Below are positions 9,216-19,338 of a stretch of DNA of 64,000 nt, piece by piece. Source of the DNA: an uncultured Lachnospiraceae bacterium (lineage in GTDB: Bacteria > Bacillota > Clostridia > Lachnospirales > Lachnospiraceae); assembly GCA_944381575.1 (NCBI GenBank), contig CALWLS010000006.1:62001-126000 (forward strand), read 5' to 3'. Every line of letters begins with the position of its first letter. Within the stretch, counting starts at the first letter, position 1. A model generated the notes under the pieces. It was not told the DNA's origin. It worked only from the letters and a program-made list of their open reading frames with translations, and did not search any database. The position numbers and the translations under genes were made by a program.

Positions 9216-11039
9216 ATGGAGAGAGATTTACATTTTGATCAGGATAAGATAAGGAATTTCAGCATAATAGCGCATATAGATCACGGCAAGTCCACTCTTG
9301 CGGACCGTATCATAGAGATGACCGGACTTTTAAGCGAGAGGGAAATGCAGGATCAGGTCCTCGACAACATGGATCTTGAACGTGAAAGAGGCATAACCAT
9401 CAAGGCGCAGACCGTCAGGACCATATATAAGGCCGACGATGGAAATGAATACGTATTCAATCTTATCGATACCCCGGGCCATGTGGATTTTAACTATGAG
9501 GTGTCGAGAGCCCTTCATGCCTGCGACGGGGCGATACTCGTGGTGGATGCTGCCCAGGGTATAGAGGCCCAGACGCTTGCGAATGTATATCTTGCGCTGG
9601 ATAATGATCTTGAGGTATTTCCTGTTATAAATAAAATAGACCTGCCAAGTGCGGATCCGGACAGGGTGGCCCATGAGATAGAGGACATAATCGGACTTGA
9701 AGCCATGGACGCTCCGAGGATCTCCGCCAAAAAGGGAATAAACATACACGAGGTGCTGGAATTAATAGTAAATAAGATGCCGGCGCCGAAGGGGGACGTC
9801 AACGCGCCTTTAAAAGCCCTGATATTTGACTCCGTATACGATCAGTACAGGGGAGTCGTTGTATTCTGCCGCATAAAGGAGGGCTCGGTGAGCCGCGGCA
9901 TGAAGATACGCATGATGGCCACCGGAGCCGAATACGATGTTGTGGAGGTAGGCTATATGGGAGCCGGTACCTTCGTTCCCTGCGATGAGCTGAGGGCAGG
10001 AGAGGTAGGCTACATCACGGCAAGCATCAAAAATATCCAGACCACGAGGGTCGGAGATACAGTTACGGAAGCCTTGAGGCCTGCGGACGAGCCGCTTCCT
10101 GGCTACAAGGCGGTCACCCCTATGGTATACTGCGGGCTTTATCCTGCGGATAACGCAAAATACCCTGACTTAAGGGACGCCCTGGAAAAGCTAAAGCTGA
10201 ACGACGCCTCACTGTTTTACGAGCCTGAGACCTCTGTGGCACTGGGCTTTGGATTCAGATGCGGCTTCCTTGGGCTCCTGCATCTTGACATAATACAGGA
10301 GAGGCTGGAGAGAGAGTATAACCTGGATCTTGTGACGACGGCCCCTTCCGTTATATATAAGGTCCATAAGACGGACGGCACGGTCATCGATCTTACCAAC
10401 CCGACCAATCTTCCGGACCCGTCCCAGATAGAGTACATGGAGGAGCCGGTGGTGACGGCTGAGATAATGGTGACCACGGAATATGTGGGCTCCATAATGA
10501 AGCTCTGTCAGGAGAGACGCGGCGTATATCTCGGCATGGAGTACATGGAGGAGACAAGGGCCCTGCTGAAATATGATCTTCCATTAAATGAGATCATATA
10601 TGACTTTTTCGACGCTCTTAAGTCCAGGAGCCGCGGTTACGCATCCTTTGACTATGAGTTCAAGGGCTATGTAAGATCAAAGCTGGTAAAGCTGGATATA
10701 CTTGTTAACAGGGAGACGGTGGACGCGCTTTCATTTATAGTATTTGCGGACAGCGCCTATGACCGGGGACGCAGGATGTGTGAAAAGCTTAAGGACGAGA
10801 TCCCGAGACAGCTTTTTGAGATACCTATCCAGGCTGCCATAGGCGGAAAGATCATAGCGCGGGAAACGGTAAAGGCCTTAAGGAAGGACGTCCTTGCCAA
10901 GTGCTATGGAGGAGACGTATCCAGAAAGAAAAAGCTTCTTGAAAAACAGAAGGAAGGAAAGAAGCGCATGAGGACCTTCGGCTCGGTGGAGATACCGCAG
11001 CAGGCGTTCATGAGCGTTTTGAAGCTGGACGACGAATAA
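9216..11039 (+). CDS. lepA: Elongation factor 4 (LepA) GTPase
   Basis: Ribosome-associated translational GTPase that back-translocates or remodels stalled ribosomes and helps 30S biogenesis. The 607 residues have G1 AHIDHGKST (19-27), the switch region [14 protein letters not shown]3 DTPGHVDF, G4 [10 protein letters not shown], an EF-G-like domain II, domains III and V ([13 protein letters not shown]), and the LepA-specific C-terminal domain ending [20 protein letters not shown]. Length is normal. The ribosome binding site is weak (AGGCGG at 9208-9213). rpsT and lepA are adjacent in many Firmicutes. hemW, often next to lepA, lies 7 kb downstream next to hrcA. Confidence 0.97.
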   Translation: MERDLHFDQDKIRNFSIIAHIDHGKSTLADRIIEMTGLLSEREMQDQVLDNMDLERERGITIKAQTVRTIYKADDGNEYVFNLIDTPGHVDFNYEVSRALHACDGAILVVDAAQGIEAQTLANVYLALDNDLEVFPVINKIDLPSADPDRVAHEIEDIIGLEAMDAPRISAKKGINIHEVLELIVNKMPAPKGDVNAPLKALIFDSVYDQYRGVVVFCRIKEGSVSRGMKIRMMATGAEYDVVEVGYMGAGTFVPCDELRAGEVGYITASIKNIQTTRVGDTVTEALRPADEPLPGYKAVTPMVYCGLYPADNAKYPDLRDALEKLKLNDASLFYEPETSVALGFGFRCGFLGLLHLDIIQERLEREYNLDLVTTAPSVIYKVHKTDGTVIDLTNPTNLPDPSQIEYMEEPVVTAEIMVTTEYVGSIMKLCQERRGVYLGMEYMEETRALLKYDLPLNEIIYDFFDALKSRSRGYASFDYEFKGYVRSKLVKLDILVNRETVDALSFIVFADSAYDRGRRMCEKLKDEIPRQLFEIPIQAAIGGKIIARETVKALRKDVLAKCYGGDVSRKKKLLEKQKEGKKRMRTFGSVEIPQQAFMSVLKLDDE

Positions 11040-11097
11040 AGGAATGAAGATATAAACGTATATTTATACTAAATTTATGAATAAATATAAAAATATC

Positions 11098-11159
11098 TTG
11101 ACAAAACATTCCATAATAGTATAATGCATACATGTTTAGACATAACGGATAGATATCCG
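11098..11159 (+). promoter_or_regulatory. Promoter and 14-bp palindrome of the amino-acid transporter operon
   Basis: TTGACA (11098-11103), 16-bp spacer and TATAAT (11120-11125) form a near-consensus promoter. CGGATA-GA-TATCCG (11146-11159), a perfect palindrome, begins about 14 bases after the expected transcription start, a usual place for a repressor operator. No regulator gene lies next to it. Confidence 0.65.
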
Positions 11160-11200
11160 ATATGCCTTAAGATCAAGAATTAAAGGGAGAACGGATAATT

Positions 11201-12250
11201 ATGAAAAAGTTTTTTGCAGCTGCTTTATCGGCAGCCATGATAGCGTCACTTGCCGCATGCGGATCAAGTACGGAGGAGACAACCGCAGCAGCAGAGACAA
11301 CTGCAGCAGAGGAGAGCGAAGAGACTGAGGCTGCGGACACTGAGTCTGAGGCAGGAGAGGCAGATCTTTCCGCAGTGGAGACAGTAACTCCGGGCAAGCT
11401 TACGGTAGCTACCAGCCCTGACTTTGCTCCTTACGAGTTCTATGCCATCGACGAGAACGGTGAGCCTCATCTTGCAGGCTTCGATATGTCCCTCGCTCAG
11501 TACATAGCTGATTATATGGGACTTGAGCTCGAGGTCATCCCTATGGATTTCGACGGAACCATCATGGAGCTTTCACAGGGTAATGTAGACCTCGGTATGG
11601 CAGGCTATTCACCTGATCCTGACCGTGAGGAGGTAATGGACTTCTCCGATATCTATATCACCGGCGGACAGTCTTTTGTATGCCTTGAGGAGAACAAGGA
11701 TATGTTTGCATCCTTAGAGGATACAAATAACCCTGACTACACCATCGGAGCACAGGTAGGTTCCATCCAGGCAGATCTTGCCCATGAGAATTCTCCTGAG
11801 GCTGATATCATCGAGATGGCAAAGGTAACGGACATCATCGCCGAGCTCGTTTCAGGCAAGATGGATGGAGCTTACATCGAGACCATGGTAGCAGAGAGCT
11901 ACGCAAAGAATTATCCTGAGCTCTGCCTTGTGCTCGAGGTGCCTTACGATGCAGCCGGATCAGTTATCGGTATCAACAAGGGCAATGAGGGTCTTAAGAG
12001 TGCGGTAAATGCAGCCATCGCTGAGTGCATAGAGTCAGGTGAGTTCGATGATTACGTTCTTGAGGCAAATGAGCTTGCAGGCGGAGACATCATCGAGGGT
12101 CTTGTAGATGATACTGCAGACGCAGCAGCAGAGGCAGAGACTGAAGCTGCAGACGCAGCAGAGGAACCAGAGGCTGCTGAGACAGAAGCCGCTGAGGAAG
12201 CTGAGACCGAGGCTGCAGCTGAGGAGACCGAGGCAGCAGAGGCTGAGTGA
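11201..12250 (+). CDS. Amino-acid ABC transporter, substrate-binding lipoprotein
   Basis: Extracellular solute-binding protein of the polar amino-acid family (SBP_bac_3). A signal peptide with lipobox LAAC makes Cys20 the lipidation site. A Thr/Ala/Glu-rich linker (about 22-65) precedes the binding domain LTVATSPDFAPYEFYAIDENG, with FDMSLAQYIADYMG, MDFDGTIMELSQGNVDLGMAGYS, DFSDIYITGGQS and IGAQVGSIQADLA. Residues about 300-349 are a low-complexity Ala/Glu tail that is not part of the fold. The permease and ATPase follow in the same direction. The specific amino acid cannot be read from sequence; the downstream amidohydrolase suggests coupling to cleavage of an acyl-amino acid or small peptide. 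Confidence 0.92.
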   Translation: MKKFFAAALSAAMIASLAACGSSTEETTAAAETTAAEESEETEAADTESEAGEADLSAVETVTPGKLTVATSPDFAPYEFYAIDENGEPHLAGFDMSLAQYIADYMGLELEVIPMDFDGTIMELSQGNVDLGMAGYSPDPDREEVMDFSDIYITGGQSFVCLEENKDMFASLEDTNNPDYTIGAQVGSIQADLAHENSPEADIIEMAKVTDIIAELVSGKMDGAYIETMVAESYAKNYPELCLVLEVPYDAAGSVIGINKGNEGLKSAVNAAIAECIESGEFDDYVLEANELAGGDIIEGLVDDTADAAAEAETEAADAAEEPEAAETEAAEEAETEAAAEETEAAEAE

Positions 12251-12327
12251 TTATTTTAAAGCAGGTTCTTGCATAATATTGCAGTAACAAGTATAATTCT
12301 GCATATACAGCTGCATTATAAACGATT

Positions 12328-12357
12328 CCTCTCCCGGTCTGATCCGGGAGAGGATAT
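12328..12357 (+). terminator. Perfect hairpin between binding-protein and permease genes
   Basis: CCTCTCCCGG (12328-12337), loop TCTGAT, CCGGGAGAGG (12344-12353), then ATATTATATTTT. It may be a partial terminator or an mRNA stabiliser giving more binding protein than permease. Confidence 0.75.
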
Positions 12358-12404
12358 TATATTTTATGAAAATGCGGCAATATGTCTACGGAGGTAGTCA
12401 GACA

Positions 12405-13181
12405 GTGTTCACCGCTGCGGGATTTGAAAAAACATTTGAGTACATTCAGCTTTTTAAGGAAGGCCTTATATGTACAGTGGCCCTGTCACTTTTCACGGTC
12501 ATATTCGGATTTATATTCGCTCTGGTATTAAGCACCATGAGGCTTTCGGATATCAGGCCTTTCAGGTTCCTCGCCATAGATAAGGAGGGCAGGGAGCTTG
12601 AGGACGGATTCCCTGCCATGCTCGGCAGATTCAATCCTATAAGCTTTATCGCCACCGTTTATGTCGAGGTATTCAGGGCGACGCCTATGCTCGTTCAGTT
12701 ATTCATAATGTATTATGTAGTGCTGGCTGACGTGCAGTTTCCTGAGATCAAGATATTAGGATTTATAAGGGCCGACAGATTCATACCGGGAGTGGTTGCA
12801 CTGTCTATGAATTCAGCCGCCTATCTCTCGGAGATAATAAGGGCGGGCATACAGTCGATAGACGGCGGACAGACAGAGGCGGCGAGATCTTTAGGCCTGT
12901 CGCAGTTTGAGACCATGAGGTACATAATCCTTCCCCAGGCCATCAAGAACATACTGCCTCCTATAGCGAACGAGTTCGTTACCATCATAAAGGAATCTTC
13001 CATATGCTATACCATAGGCGTTCAGGAGATAATGTACGCGGTATCGGCTACAAAGGGAGCTACATACAGGATAGCGGAGCCTCTGGTAGTCGCGACGGTA
13101 GTTTACTTCTGCCTCACGTTCCCTACATCTAAGATCATTGCATATTGTGAGAGGAGGATGAGACGTGGAGACAAGAGGTGA
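12405..13181 (+). CDS. Amino-acid ABC transporter, permease
   Basis: Inner-membrane permease of the HisM/GlnP type (HEAAxxLG-like loop [20 protein letters not shown] contacts the ATPase). Hydrophobic helices start at [22 protein letters not shown] place the start at GTG 12405, 9 nt after GGAGGT (12390-12395), giving 258 residues; an ATG at 12366 is in frame but has no ribosome binding site and follows the hairpin directly. A segment of about 35 residues between the first two helices ([20 protein letters not shown]) is longer than in GlnP. It overlaps the ATPase gene by 17 bp. Confidence 0.9.
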   Translation: MFTAAGFEKTFEYIQLFKEGLICTVALSLFTVIFGFIFALVLSTMRLSDIRPFRFLAIDKEGRELEDGFPAMLGRFNPISFIATVYVEVFRATPMLVQLFIMYYVVLADVQFPEIKILGFIRADRFIPGVVALSMNSAAYLSEIIRAGIQSIDGGQTEAARSLGLSQFETMRYIILPQAIKNILPPIANEFVTIIKESSICYTIGVQEIMYAVSATKGATYRIAEPLVVATVVYFCLTFPTSKIIAYCERRMRRGDKR

Positions 13182-13944
13182 TGTGCTGATCTCTGTAAGA
13201 GACCTGCAGAAATACTATAACAAGGGAGCCATCAGGGCTCTGGACGGTATATCCGTAGATATAAACCGCGGGGATGTAATGGTGGTGATCGGGCCGTCAG
13301 GTTCGGGAAAATCCACGTTTTTAAGGAGCCTCAACCTCCTTGAGCATCCGACCGGCGGGAATATAATTTTCGACGGAGTTGATATAACAAAGAAAAAGAT
13401 AAAGGACGCCTTCGGCAACTGGAAGAAGCTGGACATAGACCTTCACAGGCAGAAGATGGGCATGGTCTTTCAGCATTTCAATCTTTTTCCTCATATGACG
13501 ATACTTGACAATATCACTCTTGCACCGATAAAGGTCAAGGGTATAAAGAAGGAGGAGGCGGAGGAACTTGCCTTAAAACTTCTTGACAGGGTCGGCTTAA
13601 AGGGAAGGGCCAATGATTATCCAATACAGCTTTCCGGAGGACAGAAGCAGCGTGTCGCAATAGTAAGGGCTCTTGCCATGGAGCCGGAGGTCATGCTGTT
13701 TGATGAGCCTACCTCGGCTCTGGATCCGGAAATGGTAGGAGAGGTCCTGGACGTTATAAAGGAGCTTGCCAAGGATGGGATGACGATGGTCGTCGTCACT
13801 CACGAGATGGGCTTTGCGAGGGAAGTAGGAAACCGAGTGCTGTTTATGGCGGACGGAAAGCTCCTGGAGCAGGGGACGCCGGAGGAGGTATTTGAACATC
13901 CTCACAATCCGAGGCTGCAGGATTTCTTAAGCAAGGTACTTTGA
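13165..13944 (+). CDS. Amino-acid ABC transporter, ATP-binding protein
   Basis: Energises uptake by the preceding permease. The 259 residues carry Walker [10 protein letters not shown] (43-51), Q-loop [13 protein letters not shown], signature LSGGQKQR (about 155-162), Walker [14 protein letters not shown] and switch histidine VVTHEMG, all of the GlnQ/HisP subfamily. A lysine-rich insert ([20 protein letters not shown]) precedes the Q-loop and is common in clostridial members. GAGGAGG (13152-13158) supports the GTG start at 13165, inside the end of the permease gene. Confidence 0.95.
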   Translation: METRGDVLISVRDLQKYYNKGAIRALDGISVDINRGDVMVVIGPSGSGKSTFLRSLNLLEHPTGGNIIFDGVDITKKKIKDAFGNWKKLDIDLHRQKMGMVFQHFNLFPHMTILDNITLAPIKVKGIKKEEAEELALKLLDRVGLKGRANDYPIQLSGGQKQRVAIVRALAMEPEVMLFDEPTSALDPEMVGEVLDVIKELAKDGMTMVVVTHEMGFAREVGNRVLFMADGKLLEQGTPEEVFEHPHNPRLQDFLSKVL

Positions 13945-13983
13945 TTTAAAAGTAAATTCATTATTAATGGAGGGTATGTCCAT

Positions 13984-15435
13984 ATGGACATGAAGGAAGC
14001 AAAAAAGATCGCGGTCGATGCCGTGGAGGCAAAGAAGGATAAGATATACGGGCTCGCGGATGAGATTTGGTCTCATCCCGAGCTTTCTTTAAAGGAATAC
14101 GGTTCCTGCGAGACATATGTGAATTTATTAAAGGAAGAGGGCTTCGAGGTCGAAAAGGGCATACTGGGGATAGAGACCTCCTTTAAGGCAAGCTATGGCA
14201 GCGGACGTCCGGTCATAGCTATGCTTGCGGAGTATGACGCGCTCACCGGATTGTCCCAGAAGGCCGGCTCCGTGATAAGAGAGCCAAGGGATAACGGAGA
14301 TACGGAGTCTGACTGCGGACACGGCTGCGGCCACAATCTCCTGGGCTCGGGAGCCCTTGCAGCTGCTATTGGAGTAAAGGCGTTTCTTGAACAGACAGGG
14401 GCGGAGGGAACTGTTGAGCTCTATGGCTGTCCTGGAGAGGAGGGCGTTGCCTCCAAGGCGTTTTTTGCAAGGGACGGCCTGTGGCAGTCGGTGGATGCGG
14501 CCCTTACCTGGCATCCTGAGGACTGCAATGAGGTGGTCACGGGAAGCTCCAACGCCTGCATTCAGATAAGATATGATTTTAAGGGCAAGGCTGCCCATGC
14601 CAGCGGCAACCCGGATATGGGAAGGAGCGCCCTTGACGCCGCGGAGCTTATGAACGTCGGGGTACAGTTCTTAAGAGAGCATATGAGCACAAGAGCGCGC
14701 ATACATTATTCCATCATCGACGCCGGCGGCAAGAGTCCTAATGTGGTGCAGGCGAACGCATCGCTTCTGTATATGATAAGATGCGACAAGGTAAAGGAAG
14801 CGCTGGAATTAAAGCTCAGGGTGGATAAGATAGCGGAGGGCGCGGCCCTCATGACTGAGACTGAAGTTTCTCAGACCTTTGTGGACGGGCTTTCGGAGCT
14901 GGTGCCGAACCATGCTCTGGAAAAACTGCTGTACAGGAATTTTGAGAGCCTCGGAGTCCCTCACTATACGGATGAGGAAAGGAAGTTCGCCGACGGGCTT
15001 ATAGCTACCTATGACCACGCAGGTCATGTTCCCGGCCTTGCAAGTCCATACAGCGATGATTATTCGGAAAATGTAAAGGCGATGATGCAGGGAAGCTTAA
15101 ATGAATTCCTTCTGCCGCTTTATGACAGGGAGACCTTTGAGCCGGGCTCTACGGACGTGGGAGACGTCAGCTGGAACACGCCTACCGCCCAGATACATGT
15201 GGCGGCATGGCCTGACGGCTGCGCCGGCCATTCCTGGCAGAGTACTTCTTCCGCAGGGACATCCATAGGAAGGAAGGCTGCTCTCCACGCCGGCAAGGTC
15301 CTTGCAGCTTCGGCGGTGGAGCTGATGCTCGATGACAGCGAGCTTAAAAAGGCCAGAGAGGAATTTATTAAGAGGACCAGGGACGGCTACAACTGTCCTA
15401 TCCCTGACGGCGCGGTGGCTAAAGCCGTGATATGA
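13984..15435 (+). CDS. M20-family amidohydrolase (AbgB-like)
   Basis: Metal-dependent hydrolase of the M20 family, closest in pattern to AbgB, which helps cleave p-aminobenzoyl-glutamate, and to aminoacylases. The 483 residues show LAEYDAL, the metal motif CGHGCGHNLLGSG (about 113-125), GCPGEEGVASKAFF (catalytic Glu), LTWHPED, the dimerisation-domain motif GKAAHASGNPDMGRSALDA, and the late metal region STDVGDVSWNTPTAQIHVA with HSWQ. It follows the transporter ATPase by 39 bp with its own GGAGGG site, so it is probably cotranscribed and acts on an imported N-acyl amino acid or dipeptide. The substrate is inferred, not seen. Confidence 0.88.
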   Translation: MDMKEAKKIAVDAVEAKKDKIYGLADEIWSHPELSLKEYGSCETYVNLLKEEGFEVEKGILGIETSFKASYGSGRPVIAMLAEYDALTGLSQKAGSVIREPRDNGDTESDCGHGCGHNLLGSGALAAAIGVKAFLEQTGAEGTVELYGCPGEEGVASKAFFARDGLWQSVDAALTWHPEDCNEVVTGSSNACIQIRYDFKGKAAHASGNPDMGRSALDAAELMNVGVQFLREHMSTRARIHYSIIDAGGKSPNVVQANASLLYMIRCDKVKEALELKLRVDKIAEGAALMTETEVSQTFVDGLSELVPNHALEKLLYRNFESLGVPHYTDEERKFADGLIATYDHAGHVPGLASPYSDDYSENVKAMMQGSLNEFLLPLYDRETFEPGSTDVGDVSWNTPTAQIHVAAWPDGCAGHSWQSTSSAGTSIGRKAALHAGKVLAASAVELMLDDSELKKAREEFIKRTRDGYNCPIPDGAVAKAVI

Positions 15436-15498
15436 TGTTTAAGCAAGCTTAAAATTTGCTGACAATAAGTTTAACCGGATTGAACACTAAATGGCCAT

Positions 15499-16617
15499 AT
15501 GATAAAGTTTCATAATATGAAATACCATGCAATGAAGATCAGACCATTAAGTATAATAGCTGCGGCAGCACTCCTTATGGCGCTGCCGCTTAACGGCGTG
15601 AGCGCAAGGGCCGAGGAGGCTCCGGATATCCTGTACAGTGATGAAGACGGCGTAAAGGACTTAAGCGAAGCTTCGGGCGCGGTGGAGAGCCCTGTGGCGG
15701 AGGTCATAACCGATACCTCGGGCACTGGATCCTTCATAGCCCTTACCAGCTCCTTCAGCATACTTCAGGCTGAAAAATATGACAATCTCGACGAGGAGCC
15801 GGTGCTTTCAGGAGGAGAGGTAAGATTCCTTGCCAATCTCGGCAGCAGCGCTCAGCAGCTTTCCGCGGTGTTTAAGAGCAGCGACGGCAGCGTGGTAGTA
15901 GTGGACGGGGGCCAGGAGGCTGATACGGAGCATCTGGTAAATGTCATTAAGGGAGCCGGCGGACACGTGGACGCCTGGCTCATTACCCATCCTCAGACGG
16001 ATCATGTGGGAGCGCTGTACGGCATACTTTCCTCCGGGAGGAAAGACATTTCCATAGGTTCGATATATTATAATTTCTTTGAGCAGGAATGGTATGATGA
16101 GCATGACGCTGATGAGAGCGGCATGGTCTATAACATAAGGAACATACTGTCTGAGCTCGATAATATCAGAACGGTCTCTGACGCCGGAAGAGGGGACGAG
16201 GTCATACTCTCAGATAAACTGAGCTTTAAGGTATTGAACGATCCCATTAAGACGGAGGGCATATTTGCCGGAAACGGTTCGGGCCTTATGTATGACATAA
16301 GCATGGACGGTAAGCACTTTATAATCCTTGGAGATATGTCCAGAACTGCCGGCGACATACATATGGCGGAGGGCGTGCTTGATGACATAGTCTGCGACTA
16401 TGTGCAGATATCCCACCACGGCCAGACGGGGGTGAGCAATAATTTCTACGCGGCCCTTGATCCAAAGTACTGTATCTGGCCTACAAATGAGTATATATAT
16501 AATACCACCGGCGTTGAAAACAGCGGCCTTGGCACCAACAGGACCAAGCTGTGCATTTCAAAGCTGAATGTCAAAAGCAATTATGTCACTCTCGGAAGAG
16601 ACGTGATCATAAGATAA
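15499..16617 (+). CDS. Secreted metallo-beta-lactamase-fold protein (ComEC C-terminal domain-like)
   Basis: An N-terminal hydrophobic stretch (about residues 14-37, ending SARAEE) is a signal peptide. After a Ser/Asp-rich linker the MBL fold starts at EVRFLANLG, with VVDGG, metal motif ITHPQTDHVGAL (about 162-173), IILGDMS and ISHHGQTG (about 303-310). The order matches the extracellular ComEC-like MBL family (COG2333) rather than hydrolases with GloB signatures. The substrate is unknown; nuclease, phosphodiesterase and phosphorylcholine esterase activities are all found in secreted relatives. The next gene, 15 bp on, is another MBL protein of a different subfamily. Confidence 0.85.
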   Translation: MIKFHNMKYHAMKIRPLSIIAAAALLMALPLNGVSARAEEAPDILYSDEDGVKDLSEASGAVESPVAEVITDTSGTGSFIALTSSFSILQAEKYDNLDEEPVLSGGEVRFLANLGSSAQQLSAVFKSSDGSVVVVDGGQEADTEHLVNVIKGAGGHVDAWLITHPQTDHVGALYGILSSGRKDISIGSIYYNFFEQEWYDEHDADESGMVYNIRNILSELDNIRTVSDAGRGDEVILSDKLSFKVLNDPIKTEGIFAGNGSGLMYDISMDGKHFIILGDMSRTAGDIHMAEGVLDDIVCDYVQISHHGQTGVSNNFYAALDPKYCIWPTNEYIYNTTGVENSGLGTNRTKLCISKLNVKSNYVTLGRDVIIR

Positions 16618-16632
16618 AACGGAGAGGATATT

Positions 16633-17265
16633 ATGTTGAATGTTTCGATATTAGTCGTCGGACCGGTCCAGACTAACTGCTATATAGTCCATAACGGTCC
16701 GGGAAAATGCGTGGTGATAGATCCGGGCGACGAGCCGGCAAAGATACTTTCAAAGCTTGACTCCCTGAAGGTCACTCCTGAGGCCATACTGCTGACCCAT
16801 GGACATTTCGATCACATAGGAGCAGTAAGGGAGCTTCAGGAAAAATTCCCGGAGGCTCCGGTATACGCCTATACCAAGGAGGAGCTTTTACTTAAGAGCC
16901 CTGAGCTTAACGAAAGCTCATCGATGGGGCCGGAGGGCATAGTGCTTGAAGGCGTTACATATCTTGAGGACGGGGCTGAATTAAAGCTTGTGGGAGAAAC
17001 CTGGAAGCTCATATATACTCCGGGACATACCATAGGCAGCTGCTGTTATTATGTGGAGAGCGCCCCGGTGCTTTTTTCCGGCGATACGCTTTTTGCCGAC
17101 AGCTGCGGAAGGACGGATCTTGCCACAGGCAATATGAAGGACATGATAAACAGCATCAGGAACGTGCTCATGAAGCTTCCGGATAAGACCATGGTGCTTC
17201 CGGGACACGGGCCTAACACCTCCATAGGTATAGAGCGCAGGCAGAATTTCATAATGCGCATGTGA
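16633..17265 (+). CDS. MBL-fold hydrolase, glyoxalase II-like (YcbL type)
   Basis: Cytosolic 210-residue metallo-beta-lactamase-fold hydrolase. Metal ligands are in THGHFDH (55-61), YTPGHTIGS, SGDTLF and LPGHGPNTS, with GRTDLATGN typical of the YcbL/GloB-related group. It lacks the C-terminal substrate domain of true glyoxalase II. It has GGAGAGG before the ATG and lies 15 bp after the secreted MBL gene, so both are probably on one transcript. Confidence 0.9.
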   Translation: MLNVSILVVGPVQTNCYIVHNGPGKCVVIDPGDEPAKILSKLDSLKVTPEAILLTHGHFDHIGAVRELQEKFPEAPVYAYTKEELLLKSPELNESSSMGPEGIVLEGVTYLEDGAELKLVGETWKLIYTPGHTIGSCCYYVESAPVLFSGDTLFADSCGRTDLATGNMKDMINSIRNVLMKLPDKTMVLPGHGPNTSIGIERRQNFIMRM

Positions 17266-17434
17266 CGGATAACCTTACGATTTTGGTAAGAATAATTTAC
17301 AATAAGAGCCTTTAACTTGACTAAACCGTATACTGTAAATATCATAATTGCAGAAAAATCCCATATAATGGCCTGTATTGTGTGATAAAGGCAGATAAAG
17401 TGGGATATGCATTCAATATACGGAGATTATTCAA

Positions 17435-18097
17435 ATGATTAAGACTATAAGATCTATATTGATATGGGCGGCTGTGGCAGCGGCGTGCATACTCGCCTTA
17501 AATTTCAGCTCCTTTGCAAAGGCGGCAGTGGCAATAGACCCTGACCTTATCGGAGTCACAAAGCCGGGACCGGGCTCAGAGATCACGGCTGAAAGCGGCG
17601 CCGCTAAGAAGGAAGCGTCTGAGACAGCTTTGGAAGCAGCGGTTTCATATGACCTCAGCGGCAGCGGGACAGGCGCCATATCCGATGTGCCTGAAGCGGC
17701 TTCATATACTGAGGAGATCATTGACGGAAACACCATATATACATTTGAGGGAAAACAGTATAAGGCCGGCGCTTCATACGGAGTGCACAGGCTTACGGGC
17801 TACAGCCCGGTAGAAAACGGCAGCGCCATGACGTATTCCGGCAGACAGGCCAGGGCAAAGCATACGGTGGCGGCTGCATCGGATCTTCCTATAGGGACGG
17901 TGATCATCCTTAAGGGAGTCTCCGGACCGTACAGTTCTGATTATGACGGGCTCTATGTGGTAGAGGACAGAGGCGGAGCCATGATAGAGCAGGATAAGAT
18001 GATAGACATATTCTTCGATACATATGCGGAAGCAGCGCGTACCACCGACGCAGGCTGGAACTATGCGGAGGTGTGGATCGCGGAACCGGTGGAATGA
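17435..18097 (+). CDS. Secreted 3D-domain (double-psi beta-barrel) protein
   Basis: 220 residues with a signal peptide (hydrophobic 7-27). A linker rich in Ser/Ala/Glu is followed by a C-terminal domain with RLTGYSP, AKHTVAAASDLPIGTVIIL, GLYVVEDRGGAMI and MIDIFFDTYAEAA. These match the 3D/RlpA-like double-psi barrel found in lytic transglycosylase-related proteins such as YabE/YocH, with the family aspartates in ED and D-IFFD. A role in peptidoglycan binding or turnover is inferred. Its stop codon overlaps the ATG of hemW. Confidence 0.8.
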   Translation: MIKTIRSILIWAAVAAACILALNFSSFAKAAVAIDPDLIGVTKPGPGSEITAESGAAKKEASETALEAAVSYDLSGSGTGAISDVPEAASYTEEIIDGNTIYTFEGKQYKAGASYGVHRLTGYSPVENGSAMTYSGRQARAKHTVAAASDLPIGTVIILKGVSGPYSSDYDGLYVVEDRGGAMIEQDKMIDIFFDTYAEAARTTDAGWNYAEVWIAEPVE

Positions 18098-19293
18098 AGC
18101 AGGAATTAGAAATATACATTCACATACCTTTTTGCGTTAAAAAATGCAATTATTGCGACTTTTTATCCTTTCCATGCAGCAGTGAAGTACATGACGTTTA
18201 TGTCAAAAAGCTCATGGAGGAGCTTATCTACAGATCAGTCTGGTGCAGGGAGTACTCAGTAAGCTCCGTATTTATCGGAGGAGGGACTCCCTCATCGATC
18301 CACGAAAGATACATCGCAGACATCCTTGAAACATTAAATAAATACTATTACACGAGGCCGGATATGGAGATAACCATCGAATGCAATCCGGCTTCTGTCA
18401 TGCGCCATAAATTCTCAACATATAAAAAGGCCGGGGTGAACCGTTTGAGCATAGGGCTGCAGTCGGCGGATAATGCGGAGCTTAAGATGCTCGGCAGGAT
18501 ACACTCCTTTGAGGAATTTTTAAAGGCCTATCAGTCGGCGAGGATGGAGGGCTTTGATAACATCAACGTGGATCTTATAGATTGTATTCCGATGCAGAGT
18601 CTTAAGACCTGGAAAAAGACCCTGAGGAACGTGCTCATGCTCAAGCCGGAGCATGTATCGGTCTATAACCTTATCGTTGAGGAAGGCACGCCGTTTTATG
18701 AGATGCAGCAGAAGGGGCTTCTTTTAATGCCCTCTGAGGAGGAGCAGTCGGCCATAGACTTATTTACAAAGGAGTGCATGGATAAATACGGCTATAAGAG
18801 GTATGAGTTCAGCAATTATTCAAGGCCGGGGCGGGAGTGCAGGCATAATAAGGGCTACTGGACCGGCGTTCCCTATATAGGCTTTGGAATAGGGGCGGCT
18901 TCTTCATTTGCGGGAGTGAGATGGAATAATATCAGGGACATACAGAAATATCTTGCCCTAAATCTGAAAAATACCGATGGGCCTGATCCGGACCTTAAAT
19001 CAGTGGCGGAACCGGTGGATGAAGCCGATAGTGTGCTCAGGACGGATATACAGAAGCTCAGCCGTACCGACAGGATGGAGGAGTACATGTACCTTGGCAT
19101 GCGCCTTACCGAGGGAGTATCCGCAGAGGATTTCAGAAGGGAGTTTGGCGCCGGGATAGAGGAGATATTCGGGGAGCCGTTAAAAAAACACGCAGCCTCA
19201 GGATTCATTATAAAGGATGGGGAAAGATACAGGCTTTCGGACCGCGGGATAGACTTAAGCAATATTGTGTTGAGTGATTTTCTGCTGCATTAG
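18094..19293 (+). CDS. hemW: HemW, radical SAM heme chaperone-like protein
   Basis: Radical SAM protein of the HemN-related group (YggW). The 399 residues begin MKQELEIYIHIPFCVKKCNYC with the CxxxCxxC cluster ligands Cys14, Cys18 and Cys21, then FIGGGTPS, ECNPAS, INRLSIGLQS-type VNRLSIGLQS, NVDLIDCIP, VYNLIVEEGTPF and the HemW C-terminal domain (YMYLGMRLTEGV). HemW lacks coproporphyrinogen oxidase activity and inserts heme in species studied; the name is by homology. I use ATG 18094, which overlaps the preceding TGA; a GTG 21 bases earlier is possible. hemW before hrcA is the standard Firmicute order. Confidence 0.93.
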   Translation: MKQELEIYIHIPFCVKKCNYCDFLSFPCSSEVHDVYVKKLMEELIYRSVWCREYSVSSVFIGGGTPSSIHERYIADILETLNKYYYTRPDMEITIECNPASVMRHKFSTYKKAGVNRLSIGLQSADNAELKMLGRIHSFEEFLKAYQSARMEGFDNINVDLIDCIPMQSLKTWKKTLRNVLMLKPEHVSVYNLIVEEGTPFYEMQQKGLLLMPSEEEQSAIDLFTKECMDKYGYKRYEFSNYSRPGRECRHNKGYWTGVPYIGFGIGAASSFAGVRWNNIRDIQKYLALNLKNTDGPDPDLKSVAEPVDEADSVLRTDIQKLSRTDRMEEYMYLGMRLTEGVSAEDFRREFGAGIEEIFGEPLKKHAASGFIIKDGERYRLSDRGIDLSNIVLSDFLLH

Positions 19294-19338
19294 GCGGGCT
19301 TTAAAATCACAGATTTTTAACACATTTAATTAATGAGA

